DNA of 64,000 nucleotides, from the NCBI GenBank assembly GCA_963791595.1, contig CAWBTF010000025.1, positions 93,936 to 157,935 of the forward strand, read 5' to 3'. The DNA comes from JAEMQF01 sp963791595 (GTDB taxonomy: Bacteria > Pseudomonadota > Gammaproteobacteria > Burkholderiales > Burkholderiaceae_C). The notes beneath the pieces were generated by a model. The model was not told the origin of the DNA, ran no database searches, and saw nothing but the letters and a program-made list of their open reading frames with translations. The position numbers and the translations under genes are program-made. Within the stretch, counting starts at the first letter, position 1. Each line of letters starts with the position of its first letter. Of the stretch, positions 28,408-36,960 are shown in pieces.

Positions 28408-29130
28408 ATGTTCTCCAGTCCCCTAGGCCCCACTGCCCCGGTTCCGAAAGTACTCGCGTTCGACATCTTCGGCACCGTGGTCGACTGGCACGGCAGCATC
28501 GTGCGCGAGCTGCGCGATCTCCACCCGCAGCTCGACGGCGACGCATTCGTCACCGCCTGGCGCGCCGGCTACCAGCCGGCGATGCGCCGCGTGAGGAGCG
28601 GCGAACTCGGCTGGACGCTGATCGACGACCTGCACCGCATGATTCTCGACGAGCTCTTACCGCGCTTCGGCCTCGCACGCCTGACTGAGGCCCAGCGAAG
28701 GCACTTGAACCAGGTCTGGCACCGCCTCGACGCCTGGCCCGACAGCGTGGCCGGATTGAGGCGGCTGAAGCGAAGCTTCACGATCTGCACCCTGTCCAAC
28801 GGCAACCTCGGCCTGCTGACGAACATGGCCAAGCGCGCCGGGTTGCCTTGGGACTGCATCCTCAGCGCCGAAGTGTTCCGCGCCTACAAGCCCGACCCGG
28901 CCACCTACCTCGGCGTGGCCAAGGTTTTCGACCTTGACCCCAATCAAGTGATGCTCGTCGCCGCGCACCACGACGACCTGGCCGGTGCACGCGCCTGCGG
29001 ACTGCGCACCGCGTATATCGAGCGGCCGCTCGAATTCGGCGCGGCGCGCGTCAAGGACGTGTCACCCAGGCCCGAGAACGACTGGCACGCGCGCAGCATC
29101 GAGCACCTGGCCGAGGTGCTGGGCGCGTGA
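28408..29130 (+). CDS. Haloacid dehalogenase type II (HAD superfamily)
   Basis: HAD hydrolase of 240 residues in the type II haloacid dehalogenase group, which removes halide from L-2-haloacids through an aspartyl ester. The nucleophile is Asp19 in LAFDIFGTVVDW. CTLSNGNLGLLTNMAKRAGL supplies the Ser/Asn of motif 2, and EVFRAYKPDPATYLGV the conserved Lys with VAAHHDDLAGARACGL as the acidic motif. ATG 28408 is preferred to an upstream GTG because the conserved fold starts just after it. The protein could also be a promiscuous phosphatase of the same fold. The gene faces the CaiB-type gene, with 33 bases between the two stops. Confidence 0.82.
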   Translation: MFSSPLGPTAPVPKVLAFDIFGTVVDWHGSIVRELRDLHPQLDGDAFVTAWRAGYQPAMRRVRSGELGWTLIDDLHRMILDELLPRFGLARLTEAQRRHLNQVWHRLDAWPDSVAGLRRLKRSFTICTLSNGNLGLLTNMAKRAGLPWDCILSAEVFRAYKPDPATYLGVAKVFDLDPNQVMLVAAHHDDLAGARACGLRTAYIERPLEFGAARVKDVSPRPENDWHARSIEHLAEVLGA

Positions 29131-29163
29131 CGCTGCGCTGCCGCGTGCGAGGCGTCGCTCAGA

Positions 29164-30345
29164 TCAGCGCCGCGCGGGCGCCACGCGCGTGGCGGGAAAC
29201 TCCTCGCGCAGAGCGTCGCCATCGGCGCCGAGCGCGGGCGCCGGGCGGTACACCGGCTCGTCCCATTCCGTCACGTAGGGCGATGCGGGCAGCAGTGCGC
29301 GGTGTCCGTTCACCGGCATTTCACGCAAGCGCAATTGCGGGTGCTCGATCAGATCTTGCACCGAATTCACCGCGCCGAAGGCGGTTTGCGCGGCAGTGAG
29401 CATCTGGCTGATCTGCGCGTAGCTGAGCGTGCCGGCCACCTGTTGAATCATGGCCTCGACCTCGTCGCGGTTCGCGGTGCGCTGTGCGTTGTTCGCAAAG
29501 CGCGGGTCGCTCGCCAGCGCAGGCTGGCGCAGCACTGCGGTGCAGAACAACTGCCACTCGCGTTCGTTCTGGACCGACAGCACGAATTCGCGGCCGTCGG
29601 CGCTGCTGAACACGGCGTACGGCGTGATGCTCGGGTGGCGCAGGCCCACGCGCTGCGGCGCGGCGCCGCCGTAGCGTGCTTGCAGGTAAGGCACGCTCAT
29701 GAGCTCCGCCGCGGAGTCGAACAGCGACACTTTCACCGCGCTGCCGCGGCCGGTGCGCGCGCGTTGCAGCAGCGCTTGCTGGACGCCGATCACGGCGTTC
29801 ATGCCCGCAGTGATGTCGCACAACGACACGCCGATCCGCCCCCAGGGCCCGGGCGCGCCGCTCACCGCCACCAGCCCGGCTTCGGCCTGCACCAGCAGGT
29901 CGTAGGCCTTGAGCTTGTGCAGCGGGCCGGCTTCGCCGTAGCCCGAGATGTCGCAGGTGATGAGCCTCGGGTAGCGCGCGCGCAACTCGTCGGCGCCGAA
30001 GCCCAGGCGCTGCGCCGCGCCGGGCGCGAGGTTTTGCAGGAACACGTCGGCGTCGGCGATCAGCGCCTCGAGCTGGGCGCAGTCGTCGCGGTCTCGCAGA
30101 TCCAGGCAGATCGACTGCTTGCCACGGTTAATCCACACGAAGTAGGTGCACTGCCCGAACACGGCGTTGTCGTAGCCGCGCGCGAAGTCACCTTCGGGGC
30201 GCTCCACTTTGATGATCCGCGCGCCGGCGTCGCCCAGGCGGCTCGAACAGTACGGCGCGGCCACCGCTTGTTCCAGGGCCACCACGGTCACGCCGTCCAG
30301 CGGGCGCGGCGCCGGGCTCGTGTCGCGCGAGGATTCGGAATTCAT
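29164..30345 (-). CDS. CaiB/BaiF family CoA-transferase
   Basis: Class III CoA-transferase of 393 residues. It moves CoA between an acyl-CoA and a carboxylic acid through an aspartyl-CoA intermediate. Family signs are GVTVVALEQAVAAPYCSSRL, GDAGARIIKVERPEGDFARG, a WINRGKQSICLDL block, and the catalytic Asp149 in KAYDLLVQAEAGLVAVSG. Start ATG 30345. It lies 29 bases downstream of the PLP lyase on the same strand, so the two are probably one transcript. Natural acid unknown; relatives act on oxalate, carnitine, succinate/mesaconate and 2-methylacyl substrates. Confidence 0.88.
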   Translation of the reverse strand: MNSESSRDTSPAPRPLDGVTVVALEQAVAAPYCSSRLGDAGARIIKVERPEGDFARGYDNAVFGQCTYFVWINRGKQSICLDLRDRDDCAQLEALIADADVFLQNLAPGAAQRLGFGADELRARYPRLITCDISGYGEAGPLHKLKAYDLLVQAEAGLVAVSGAPGPWGRIGVSLCDITAGMNAVIGVQQALLQRARTGRGSAVKVSLFDSAAELMSVPYLQARYGGAAPQRVGLRHPSITPYAVFSSADGREFVLSVQNEREWQLFCTAVLRQPALASDPRFANNAQRTANRDEVEAMIQQVAGTLSYAQISQMLTAAQTAFGAVNSVQDLIEHPQLRLREMPVNGHRALLPASPYVTEWDEPVYRPAPALGADGDALREEFPATRVAPARR

Positions 30346-30374
30346 TCGTGGATGCAGGATCAGGGCCAGATCTT

Positions 30375-31527
30375 CTAGGGCTGAGCCCTCGCCAACGCCT
30401 GTTCCAGGTCGGCGATCAAATCGCCGCAGTCTTCGATGCCCACCGACAAGCGCAGCAGGTCGGCGCTCGCCGGCGTTCCGGCGACCTTCGACGCTGGCGC
30501 GGTGTTCCATCAGGCTCTCCGTGCCACCGAGCGACGTGGCGCGCTTCCACAGCTCCACGTTCGCTGCGGTCGCGATCGCCGCGGCTTCGCCACCCTTCAC
30601 GCAAATCGACAACATGCCGCCGAAGCCGCCTTGCATCTGGCGCGCCGCGACCTCGTGTCCGGCAAACGTCGGCAAGCCCGGGTACAGCACTTCGCGCACC
30701 CGCGGATGGCGCGCAAAGTGCTCGGCGATTCGCTGCGCCGACTGCGACGCCGCGCGCACGCGCAGGTACAGGGTGCGCATGCCGCGCAGCAGCAGCCACG
30801 ACTCGAACGAGCCGAGCGTGGCGCCGAGCTGCGCGCGCATCGTCTTGATGCGGCGCCAAGCTTCATCGTCCACACGTGTCACGAGCACGCCGGCGATGAG
30901 ATCGGAGTGGCCGTTCAGATACTTCGTTCCCGCATGCATCACGAGGTCGGCGCCGAGTTTCAACGGCTGCGTCAGCACCGGTGTCGCGACGGTCGAATCG
31001 ACCGCGAGGCGCGCGCCGGCCGCACGGCACAGCGCCGATACCGCGGCGATGTCGGTGATGTTCCACAGCGGGTTGGCGGGCGTTTCCACCCAGACGAGCT
31101 TGGTGGCACCGAGGCGGATCGCAGCCTGCACGACGCGCACGTCGCTCATGTCGATCAACTCGACCTTCAGCCCCCACTGCGTCGCGAAATTCATCAACCA
31201 GTTGCGCAGCGACCAGTACATCACTTTCGGCGCGAGCACATGGTCGCCCGGCGCGAGCGCCTGAAACACCGCCGTGGCCGCGGCCATGCCGGACGCGAAC
31301 AGCGCCGCTTGGGCGCCGCACTCCAGGCGCGCGATCACCGCCTCGGCCTGGTCGAACGCCGGGTTGTCGGCGCGCGCGTAGATGCGCCCCGAGCGGTATT
31401 GGTTGTCGGTGTCGCGCAGGTAGGTGCTCGACACATGGATCGGCGGCGTGATCGCGCGCGTTTTCTCGTCGACCCAGCCCAGCGCCTGCGCGGCGATGCT
31501 CTCGGGTTGCACTTGATCGGGGTTCAT
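30375..31527 (-). CDS. Cys/Met metabolism PLP-dependent enzyme (one frameshift)
   Basis: PLP enzyme of the cystathionine gamma-synthase/beta-lyase/methionine gamma-lyase family (about 383 residues). PLP-binding Lys202 lies in VMHAGTKYLNGHSDL. SSTYLRDTDNQYRSGRIYAR near the N-terminus and VETPANPLWNITDI are typical. After SLMEHRASVEG the frame shifts: an extra base near 30484 removed, the tail reads GTPASADLLRLSVGIED and DLIADLEQALARAQP, which is the normal family C-terminus, ending at TAG 30375. It is predicted cytosolic. Cystathionine beta-lyase is plausible, but the exact reaction cannot be fixed by motif alone. Confidence 0.85.
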
Positions 31528-31564
31528 GAAGGTTTTGGCGGAATGCGAATCTGTGTGTCGTGCT

Positions 31565-31981
31565 CTACTCGAAGCCCAGGACGAGCTTCTTTCCCAACGC
31601 TGCGGCTGCGCGTTCGAGCTGCTTGAGCGTGGGCGAATGGCGCGGATTCTCCAGCCTTTGTGCCGCCGGCCACGACGTTCCCATCGCGCGCGCCACCTCC
31701 GACAGGGGCCGGTTACCGCGCGCCGCGCGCACCAGCAGTGCCGCCTGCGTGCGGGCTTCCGGCGCCACGTAGGTCGCACCCTTGATTCGACCGGGCTTGG
31801 GCACGGGCAGGCCCTCGTCGATGCGCCCCTCCAGCGTGAGGGAGAGCACCTCCGCGGCATTGAACAACGCCTCTTCGAGCGTGTCGCCCTCGGTGAAGCA
31901 TTCATCCATGTCGGGAAAGCTCACCGTGAAGCCGCCCGATTTCACGGGCTTCACGATGCAGGGGTAGGCGATCGATTGCAT
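31565..31981 (-). CDS. hicB: HicB-type antitoxin with C-terminal DNA-binding helix
   Basis: Antitoxin of a HicAB module (138 residues). Residues 1-60 form the HicB partial RNase H-like fold (PCIVKPVKSGGFTVSFPDMD and FTEGDTLEEALFNAAEVLSL). The C-terminal part (about 85-135) looks like a helix-turn-helix (PLSEVARAMGTSWPAAQRLE), which would bind the operator and repress the operon. It follows hicA by nine bases on the same strand, the usual hicA-hicB order. Being longer than the minimal HicB, it is the DNA-binding form. Confidence 0.88.
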   Translation of the reverse strand: MQSIAYPCIVKPVKSGGFTVSFPDMDECFTEGDTLEEALFNAAEVLSLTLEGRIDEGLPVPKPGRIKGATYVAPEARTQAALLVRAARGNRPLSEVARAMGTSWPAAQRLENPRHSPTLKQLERAAAALGKKLVLGFE

Positions 31982-31990
31982 GGGCGACTC

Positions 31991-32176
31991 CTATCTCAAC
32001 TTCACGCCGGTCTGGCGCTCGATGCTGGCCAACGTGCCTGGCTTGACGTCGGCCTTGCCGTGCACCGGCACCGTGGTGCGCATTGCGCCGTTGCCGAGCC
32101 GAACATGGCTGCCGCTCTGGCGCAAGACCAACCAGCCCTGGGACTTCAGAACCTTGATGATCTCGGCGCCGGTCAT
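31991..32176 (-). CDS. hicA: HicA-type toxin (mRNA interferase)
   Basis: Small protein of 61 residues with the double-stranded-RNA-binding-like HicA fold. It carries the key Gly and His in LRQSGSHVRLGNG, and VPVHGKADVKPGTLASIERQ is the usual second half. Free HicA cleaves mRNA and is neutralised by HicB. The ATG at 32176 overlaps the TGA of the large cyclase gene (ATGA), so the toxin may be translated from the cyclase transcript as well as from its own promoter. No separate ribosome site is needed in that arrangement. Confidence 0.88.
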   Translation of the reverse strand: MTGAEIIKVLKSQGWLVLRQSGSHVRLGNGAMRTTVPVHGKADVKPGTLASIERQTGVKLR

Positions 32177-35100
32177 TGGCTCGTGTTTATATCACTATTG
32201 ATATCCCACTCATCGAGAAGCGACCTCGCCCGCTGGAGGTCGGGGGTGCTGAATCCCTCGGTGAACGATGCATAGACGCCGCCGAGCAGCTCGCGCGCTT
32301 CGCTGCGTTTGCCTTGGCTGTGCCACAACGTGGCAAGGCTTGTCGCCGCACGCAGCTCGAAGGACTTGGCGCCTTGCTCGCGCGCGACTTCGATCGCGCT
32401 TTCGAAGCTGCGTTCGGCGGCAATGGGATCGGGTGTCGCGCGCTGGAGCAGCAAGGCGCCTTGGAGGCGCAGGAATTCGGCGCGGTGCATGGTGTCACGT
32501 ACTTCGAGCAGCGGCGAGAGCACATGCTCGGCCAGCGCGATGTCGCCGGCCGCGGCGCAAAGATCAACCAAGATGCCGCCCATCATCAGCTTGAACGACT
32601 GACTCGACTTGCCACTGCGCAGACGCTCGTTGAGTTCACGCAGTTGTGCAACCGTGGCACGGTTGTGTGACGAGAGCGTGGTCAGAACGATGGCAGGTCC
32701 CGCCCAGGCTTGAAACCCGTGCTTGGTCGCGATCGCTGTCAATTCGGCGCCCATGCGCGCGGCCGTTTGGATCTCGCCAAGCCGATAATGGACCCACGCC
32801 GCATGCGCCAGCAAGATGTTCGTCATCGGATGGTCCAGTTGATCGATGCGAACTCGAAGCACCGCGAGGTCACGTCGAGCGCGCTCGGGAAAACCGATCA
32901 ACCAATGCGATTCGGCGCTCATCGCCGAGCAGCAGGCTCCAGGGTCGTGCCCTCCGTACCGGTAGCGAAGATAGGAATGGCGCTCCGGTTCGTAGAGAGC
33001 GCTTCCTCGCGCAAGGTGTACGAGAGCTTCACGTGGTTGGCCGCTCAGGAGCAGCAAAATCCACACAGCGTGGTGCGCCTCCACCTGCTCGCTGCCATCG
33101 TCGTCATCGCTCGCCAATTCAAGTAGCTTTCGGGCGGGCTGTAATGCCTCTGCGTAGCGCCCCGCCAGAAAGCGTGTGTAGTTCAAACCCCAATTCACCT
33201 GGAACAAGCGCTTTCGGTCGCCGAGCCGTTCTGCCATCACTTGCGCCCGCTGGTAAGAGCTTTCAGCCTCTGGAGAATCCCCGAAAAGACCAACCAGCAT
33301 TGGACCCAACGCAATGCGAATGTCCAGCGCCTCGGTGTCGGTTTGAGGGGATTGCGGCAATCCTTCGAGCAGAGCCAACGCCCTCTCGAACGCAGCGGCA
33401 GCCTCACGGTTGGCGCCGCGCGTGACCGCCAGGCGCCCGGCCTCGGCCCACAGTTCGCTGGCGCGCCGCGCGGCGCCCGCCTGCTCGTGGTGATAAGCCA
33501 GCAGCTCCGGCCGACCCGCAATCGCGCCGGGGTCGAGTTGTTCTAGCGCCGCGGCAATCTGCCCATGACGCAACGCTCGCTGCGTCTTGAGCATGCTGTT
33601 GTACGCCGTGTCGCGCACCAGCGCGTGTTTGAAGCTGTAGCTCGCACTGGAGCCCTCGCCACGCCGAATCAGCAGGTCGGCTGCCTCGAGCTCGGCGAGC
33701 GATTTGTCGAGCGGCGCGGCAGCGGTGCTTTGTAGTACGGCTTCCAGCAGGCTGCGCGTGAACTCGCGCCCGATCGTCGCGCCGGCTTGCGCCACTTCCT
33801 TGGCCTGGCTCAATCGGTCCAGCCGCGCCATCAGCGAATCTTGCAAGGTCGACGGTATCGCCAGTTCGGGCAGCGGCCCGCTGAGGCGATAGCCCGTCGC
33901 TGCCTGTTCGAGCAGACCCGACTGCAGCACCGTCTTGGTCAACTCTTCGACGAACAGCGGCACCCCGTCGGTCTTGCGGATGATCTCGGCCTGCACCTCT
34001 TGCGGCAGTGGCGTGCCTTGGGTCACCGCGTCGATCAGCGCAGCGCATTGGCGTTGCCCGAGCCGGTTCAGCGTGAGGGTGGTGAGGTGCGCGGGTTTGC
34101 CCAGGTTCAATGTCGCCTCGGGTCGAATCGTGATCAGGGTGAGCAAGCGCGCGTCGCGCAATCGATCGACGAGCAGGGCAACCAGCTCCTGCGTCGTCGG
34201 GTCGATCCAGTGCGCGTCTTCGACCCACAGCCACACGGGTTGCTGTTGCGCCAGGTGGCTCATCAGCTCGATCAGGGCGTTCAGGGTGCGCGCCTTTTGC
34301 TGTTGCGGCATCTGCTGCTCTTCGGCGCTCAAGCCCTCGTCGGGCAGGCCCATCAGGCGCAGCACTGCGCCCAGGCCTTCGGGGCCCAGCGCCGCGGCCA
34401 TTTGGCTGAGCTTGTGGCGCTGTTGCGCTGCGGTGTCGGAGTTGCCAATCCCCGCGGCGAGCCTCAGGTGCTGCACCACGGGGTAGAGCGCGCTGCCGCT
34501 GAAGTAGGGCGAACATTGCAGCACGACGCTGGCGTGCGCCTCGCCCGCGAGCCGCTCGCGCAGCGCCTGGCCGATGCGCGACTTGCCGATGCCGGCTTCG
34601 CCCGAAAGCACGATCACTTGCGCTTCGCCCTCGCGCGCCAGGGCCCAGCGCTCGAGCAGCAGCGCGACTTCGCTGTCGCGCCCGACCAGAGGGCTGGGCG
34701 CGCGCTCGTGCTGGGCTTCGAAGCGGCTGGCCAGGGCGCGCTCGCCGAGCACGCGCCAGGCGCGCACGGGGGCGTCGAAGCCCTTCAGGGTCAGTGGCCC
34801 GAGCGGGAGCAGTTCGAATGAGGCGTCCAGGAGCTGCCGGGTGGCTTGCGACAACACGATCTCTCCTGGACCCGCATGTGCTTGAAGCCGCGCTGCCAGG
34901 TTGGGTGTGTCCCCGCTGGCGCTGTGCTCGGCCGCCGGGGAGCCCTCGCCGATCTGGCCGATCACGACCAGGCCGGTGGCGATGCCGATTCGGGTCTGCA
35001 AAGTTCCACCGGCGCCTGAGCCAGCCCCCGAGATCTTGAGGGCCGCGACCGCGGGCAGCACTGCAAGCGCGGCGCGCACGGCTCGACCGGCATCGTCTTC

Positions 35101-35520
35101 ATGCGCGCGCGGGTAGCCGAAGTAGACCAGGACACCGTCGCCGAGCAGCTGCGCCACATGGCCGTCGTAGGCGGCGACGGCGCCGGCCACAGTCGAATGG
35201 AAGCCACGCAGCACGCCGCGCATCTCTTCGGGGTCGAGCCGGTTCGCCAGGCTGCTCGAGCCCACCAGATCGCAGAACATCACGGTGAGCTGGCGCCGTT
35301 CGGCGTCTTGGGCACCCGTGCCGGTTGGCGGCGAAACATCGGACGACTGTTTGCTTCGCGACGGGGCCTCGATCAAGCCCTGCCCGCAGTCACCGCAGAA
35401 CTTGCTGTTCGGTACATTGGCGCTGCCGCACGCCGCACACATCACGGGCAGTAGCACGCCACAGTCGGAGCAGAACCGCTTGCCTGGTGGATTCGGCGCG
35501 CCGCAGCTCGAACATTTCAA
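32173..35520 (-). CDS. Zinc-ribbon, class III cyclase, AAA ATPase and TPR signalling protein
   Basis: Cytoplasmic signalling protein of 1,115 residues. Two zinc ribbons lie at the N-terminus (Cys3/6 with Cys17/20, and Cys28/31 with Cys42/45). A class III cyclase follows with metal aspartates Asp84 (MFCDLVGSSS) and Asp128 (LLGDGVLVYFG), and transition-state Asn207 and Arg211 (NLAAR) present, so it may be catalytically active. Walker A is GEAGIGKS at 307-314, then an AAA/STAND ATPase (WLWVEDAHWIDPTTQELVAL) and a long TPR-like tail. Start TTG 35520 is chosen from a GGAGG six bases upstream; starting further back adds a non-family basic leader. The stop overlaps hicA. Confidence 0.85.
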   Translation of the reverse strand: MKCSSCGAPNPPGKRFCSDCGVLLPVMCAACGSANVPNSKFCGDCGQGLIEAPSRSKQSSDVSPPTGTGAQDAERRQLTVMFCDLVGSSSLANRLDPEEMRGVLRGFHSTVAGAVAAYDGHVAQLLGDGVLVYFGYPRAHEDDAGRAVRAALAVLPAVAALKISGAGSGAGGTLQTRIGIATGLVVIGQIGEGSPAAEHSASGDTPNLAARLQAHAGPGEIVLSQATRQLLDASFELLPLGPLTLKGFDAPVRAWRVLGERALASRFEAQHERAPSPLVGRDSEVALLLERWALAREGEAQVIVLSGEAGIGKSRIGQALRERLAGEAHASVVLQCSPYFSGSALYPVVQHLRLAAGIGNSDTAAQQRHKLSQMAAALGPEGLGAVLRLMGLPDEGLSAEEQQMPQQQKARTLNALIELMSHLAQQQPVWLWVEDAHWIDPTTQELVALLVDRLRDARLLTLITIRPEATLNLGKPAHLTTLTLNRLGQRQCAALIDAVTQGTPLPQEVQAEIIRKTDGVPLFVEELTKTVLQSGLLEQAATGYRLSGPLPELAIPSTLQDSLMARLDRLSQAKEVAQAGATIGREFTRSLLEAVLQSTAAAPLDKSLAELEAADLLIRRGEGSSASYSFKHALVRDTAYNSMLKTQRALRHGQIAAALEQLDPGAIAGRPELLAYHHEQAGAARRASELWAEAGRLAVTRGANREAAAAFERALALLEGLPQSPQTDTEALDIRIALGPMLVGLFGDSPEAESSYQRAQVMAERLGDRKRLFQVNWGLNYTRFLAGRYAEALQPARKLLELASDDDDGSEQVEAHHAVWILLLLSGQPREALVHLARGSALYEPERHSYLRYRYGGHDPGACCSAMSAESHWLIGFPERARRDLAVLRVRIDQLDHPMTNILLAHAAWVHYRLGEIQTAARMGAELTAIATKHGFQAWAGPAIVLTTLSSHNRATVAQLRELNERLRSGKSSQSFKLMMGGILVDLCAAAGDIALAEHVLSPLLEVRDTMHRAEFLRLQGALLLQRATPDPIAAERSFESAIEVAREQGAKSFELRAATSLATLWHSQGKRSEARELLGGVYASFTEGFSTPDLQRARSLLDEWDINSDINTSQ

Positions 35521-35526
35521 GACTGG

Positions 35527-35531
35527 CCTCC
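35527..35531 (-). promoter_or_regulatory. Ribosome binding site fixing a TTG start
   Basis: On the minus strand GGAGG stands six bases before TTG at 35520-35518. It places the start right at the first zinc-ribbon motif (MKCSSCG), which favours TTG over the GTG at 35583. Confidence 0.7.
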
Positions 35532-35592
35532 GTGCTGGCTGACTGCGCGCAGTATCGAACTTTTGGCTGCGGTTGCGACGCACGCGCAGTGG

Positions 35593-35612
35593 ATCCCGGC
35601 TTTCGCCGGGAT
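35593..35612. repeat. Short hairpin repeat of a widespread intergenic type
   Basis: ATCCCGGC-TTTC-GCCGGGAT is an eight-base perfect stem with a four-base loop, set in GTGGATCCCGGC...GATGACGGG. This short element occurs many times between genes in numerous beta- and gammaproteobacteria. Here it lies between the enolase-like stop (35647) and the cyclase start (35520), both leftward, and could end or stabilise the upstream transcript. Confidence 0.7.
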
Positions 35613-35646
35613 GACGGGTCGCGCGGGCGATGCGTCGCGGGCGGAT

Positions 35647-36960
35647 TCAGTTCGACCAGGGAAATCCGCTGCGAGCCGGCAGTGCGAGCGTGCCGATCGC
35701 CTCGCCGATGCGCAAGCCCTCGTTCCACTTCGCCATGCGCTCGGATCGGGCGAACGAACCCACCTTGAGCTGCTGCACGCCCCAGCCGACGGCCAGGTGC
35801 GCGATCGTCACGTCTTCGGTTTCGCCCGAGCGCGCCGAGACGATCGCACCCCAACCCGCGGCGCGCGCCGCGTCGAGCGCAGCGCGGGTCTCAGTGAGCG
35901 TGCCGGCCTGGTTTGGCTTGATCAGCGCGGTGTTGCACGCACCCAGCCGTGCCGCGTCGCGAATCTTCTGCGCGCTCGTGCAGATGAAATCGTCGGCAAC
36001 GACCTGCACCTTCGGCCCCGCCGCCGCGGTGAAGGCGCGCAGGCCGGAAGCGTCGTCTTCGGCGAGCGGGTCTTCGATGCTGACGATCGCATAGCGGCGC
36101 AACCAGCCCAAGAGCACTTGCGCAAGCGCGTCGCTGTCCACTTCGCGACCGTCGCGCGCGAGACGATAGCGCCCGCCTCGGCCGAAGTCGCTCGCGGCGA
36201 TGTCCAGCGCAATCGCCACGTCCTGACCCGGCGTGTATCCAGCGCGCTCGATCGCGCGTTGCAGGAATTCCAGCGCTTCTTCGTTGGTGTCGAACGCCGG
36301 CCACCAGCCGCCTTCGTCGGCGACGCCGGCCAGGCGCCCGGCGTCGCGCATCAGTTCGCCCGCGGCGCGGTAGACCTCGGCGGTCCATTCGAGCGCTTGC
36401 GCATAGTCGGCCGCGCCGACCGCGATCACCATGAAGTCCTGCACGTCGACACGGCGCCCGGCGTGCGCGCCGCCGCCGAAGATTTGCACTTGCGGCAGCG
36501 GCAGGAAGCGCGTGGGGTTCGCCGAGTCCGGGTTCGATCCATTCGGATTCGATTCCTCCAACCAGCGCCACAACGGCACGCGCCGCGCGGCCGCCGCCGC
36601 GTGCGCCAACGCCATCGACGTCGCGACGATCGCATTGCCGCCCAGGCGCCGCTTGTTCGCTGTGCCGTCGAGCGCGATCAGCACAGCGTCGTTGCCGGCT
36701 TGGTCATCGACATTGCGCCCCATCAGCGCGGCGGCGATCTCACCGTTCACCGCGGCGCAGGCGCGCTGCACGTCCAGCCCACCGAAAGCGCTACCGCCGT
36801 CGCGCAGGTCCACGGCCTCGGCGCTGCCGGTGGACGCACCCGCCGGCGCAATCGCGCGGCCCACGCTGGCGTCGGCGAGCGTGACTTCGGCCTCCACGGT
36901 GGGCCGGCCACGCGAGTCCCAGACGCGGCGGGCGTGGACCTTGGCGATCTTCGTCGTCAT
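35647..36960 (-). CDS. Divergent enolase paralogue
   Basis: Enolase-family protein of 437 residues (true enolases are about 430). The start ARRVWDSRGRPTVEAEVTL and loop APAGASTGSAEAVDLRDGG are enolase-like. Metal ligands are kept: Asp253 (ALDIAASDF), Glu296 (SIEDPLAEDD), Asp323 (VADDF); also Lys348 (LIKPNQAG) and Glu216 (ADEGG). Two catalytic-site positions differ. The usual Glu in IQEFM is Asp175 (VDVQDFM), and the His in SHRSGETED is Ala376 (SARSGETED). The substrate is therefore probably not 2-phosphoglycerate, or activity is altered. It overlaps the upstream kinase gene by four bases. This is unlikely to be the cell's main enolase. Confidence 0.82.
   Translation of the reverse strand: MTTKIAKVHARRVWDSRGRPTVEAEVTLADASVGRAIAPAGASTGSAEAVDLRDGGSAFGGLDVQRACAAVNGEIAAALMGRNVDDQAGNDAVLIALDGTANKRRLGGNAIVATSMALAHAAAAARRVPLWRWLEESNPNGSNPDSANPTRFLPLPQVQIFGGGAHAGRRVDVQDFMVIAVGAADYAQALEWTAEVYRAAGELMRDAGRLAGVADEGGWWPAFDTNEEALEFLQRAIERAGYTPGQDVAIALDIAASDFGRGGRYRLARDGREVDSDALAQVLLGWLRRYAIVSIEDPLAEDDASGLRAFTAAAGPKVQVVADDFICTSAQKIRDAARLGACNTALIKPNQAGTLTETRAALDAARAAGWGAIVSARSGETEDVTIAHLAVGWGVQQLKVGSFARSERMAKWNEGLRIGEAIGTLALPARSGFPWSN

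Noticed and set aside
35647..36960. Calling this gene the housekeeping enolase
   Set aside because: Two active-site positions are changed and the gene is coupled to a kinase instead of the usual pyrG/eno neighbourhood.
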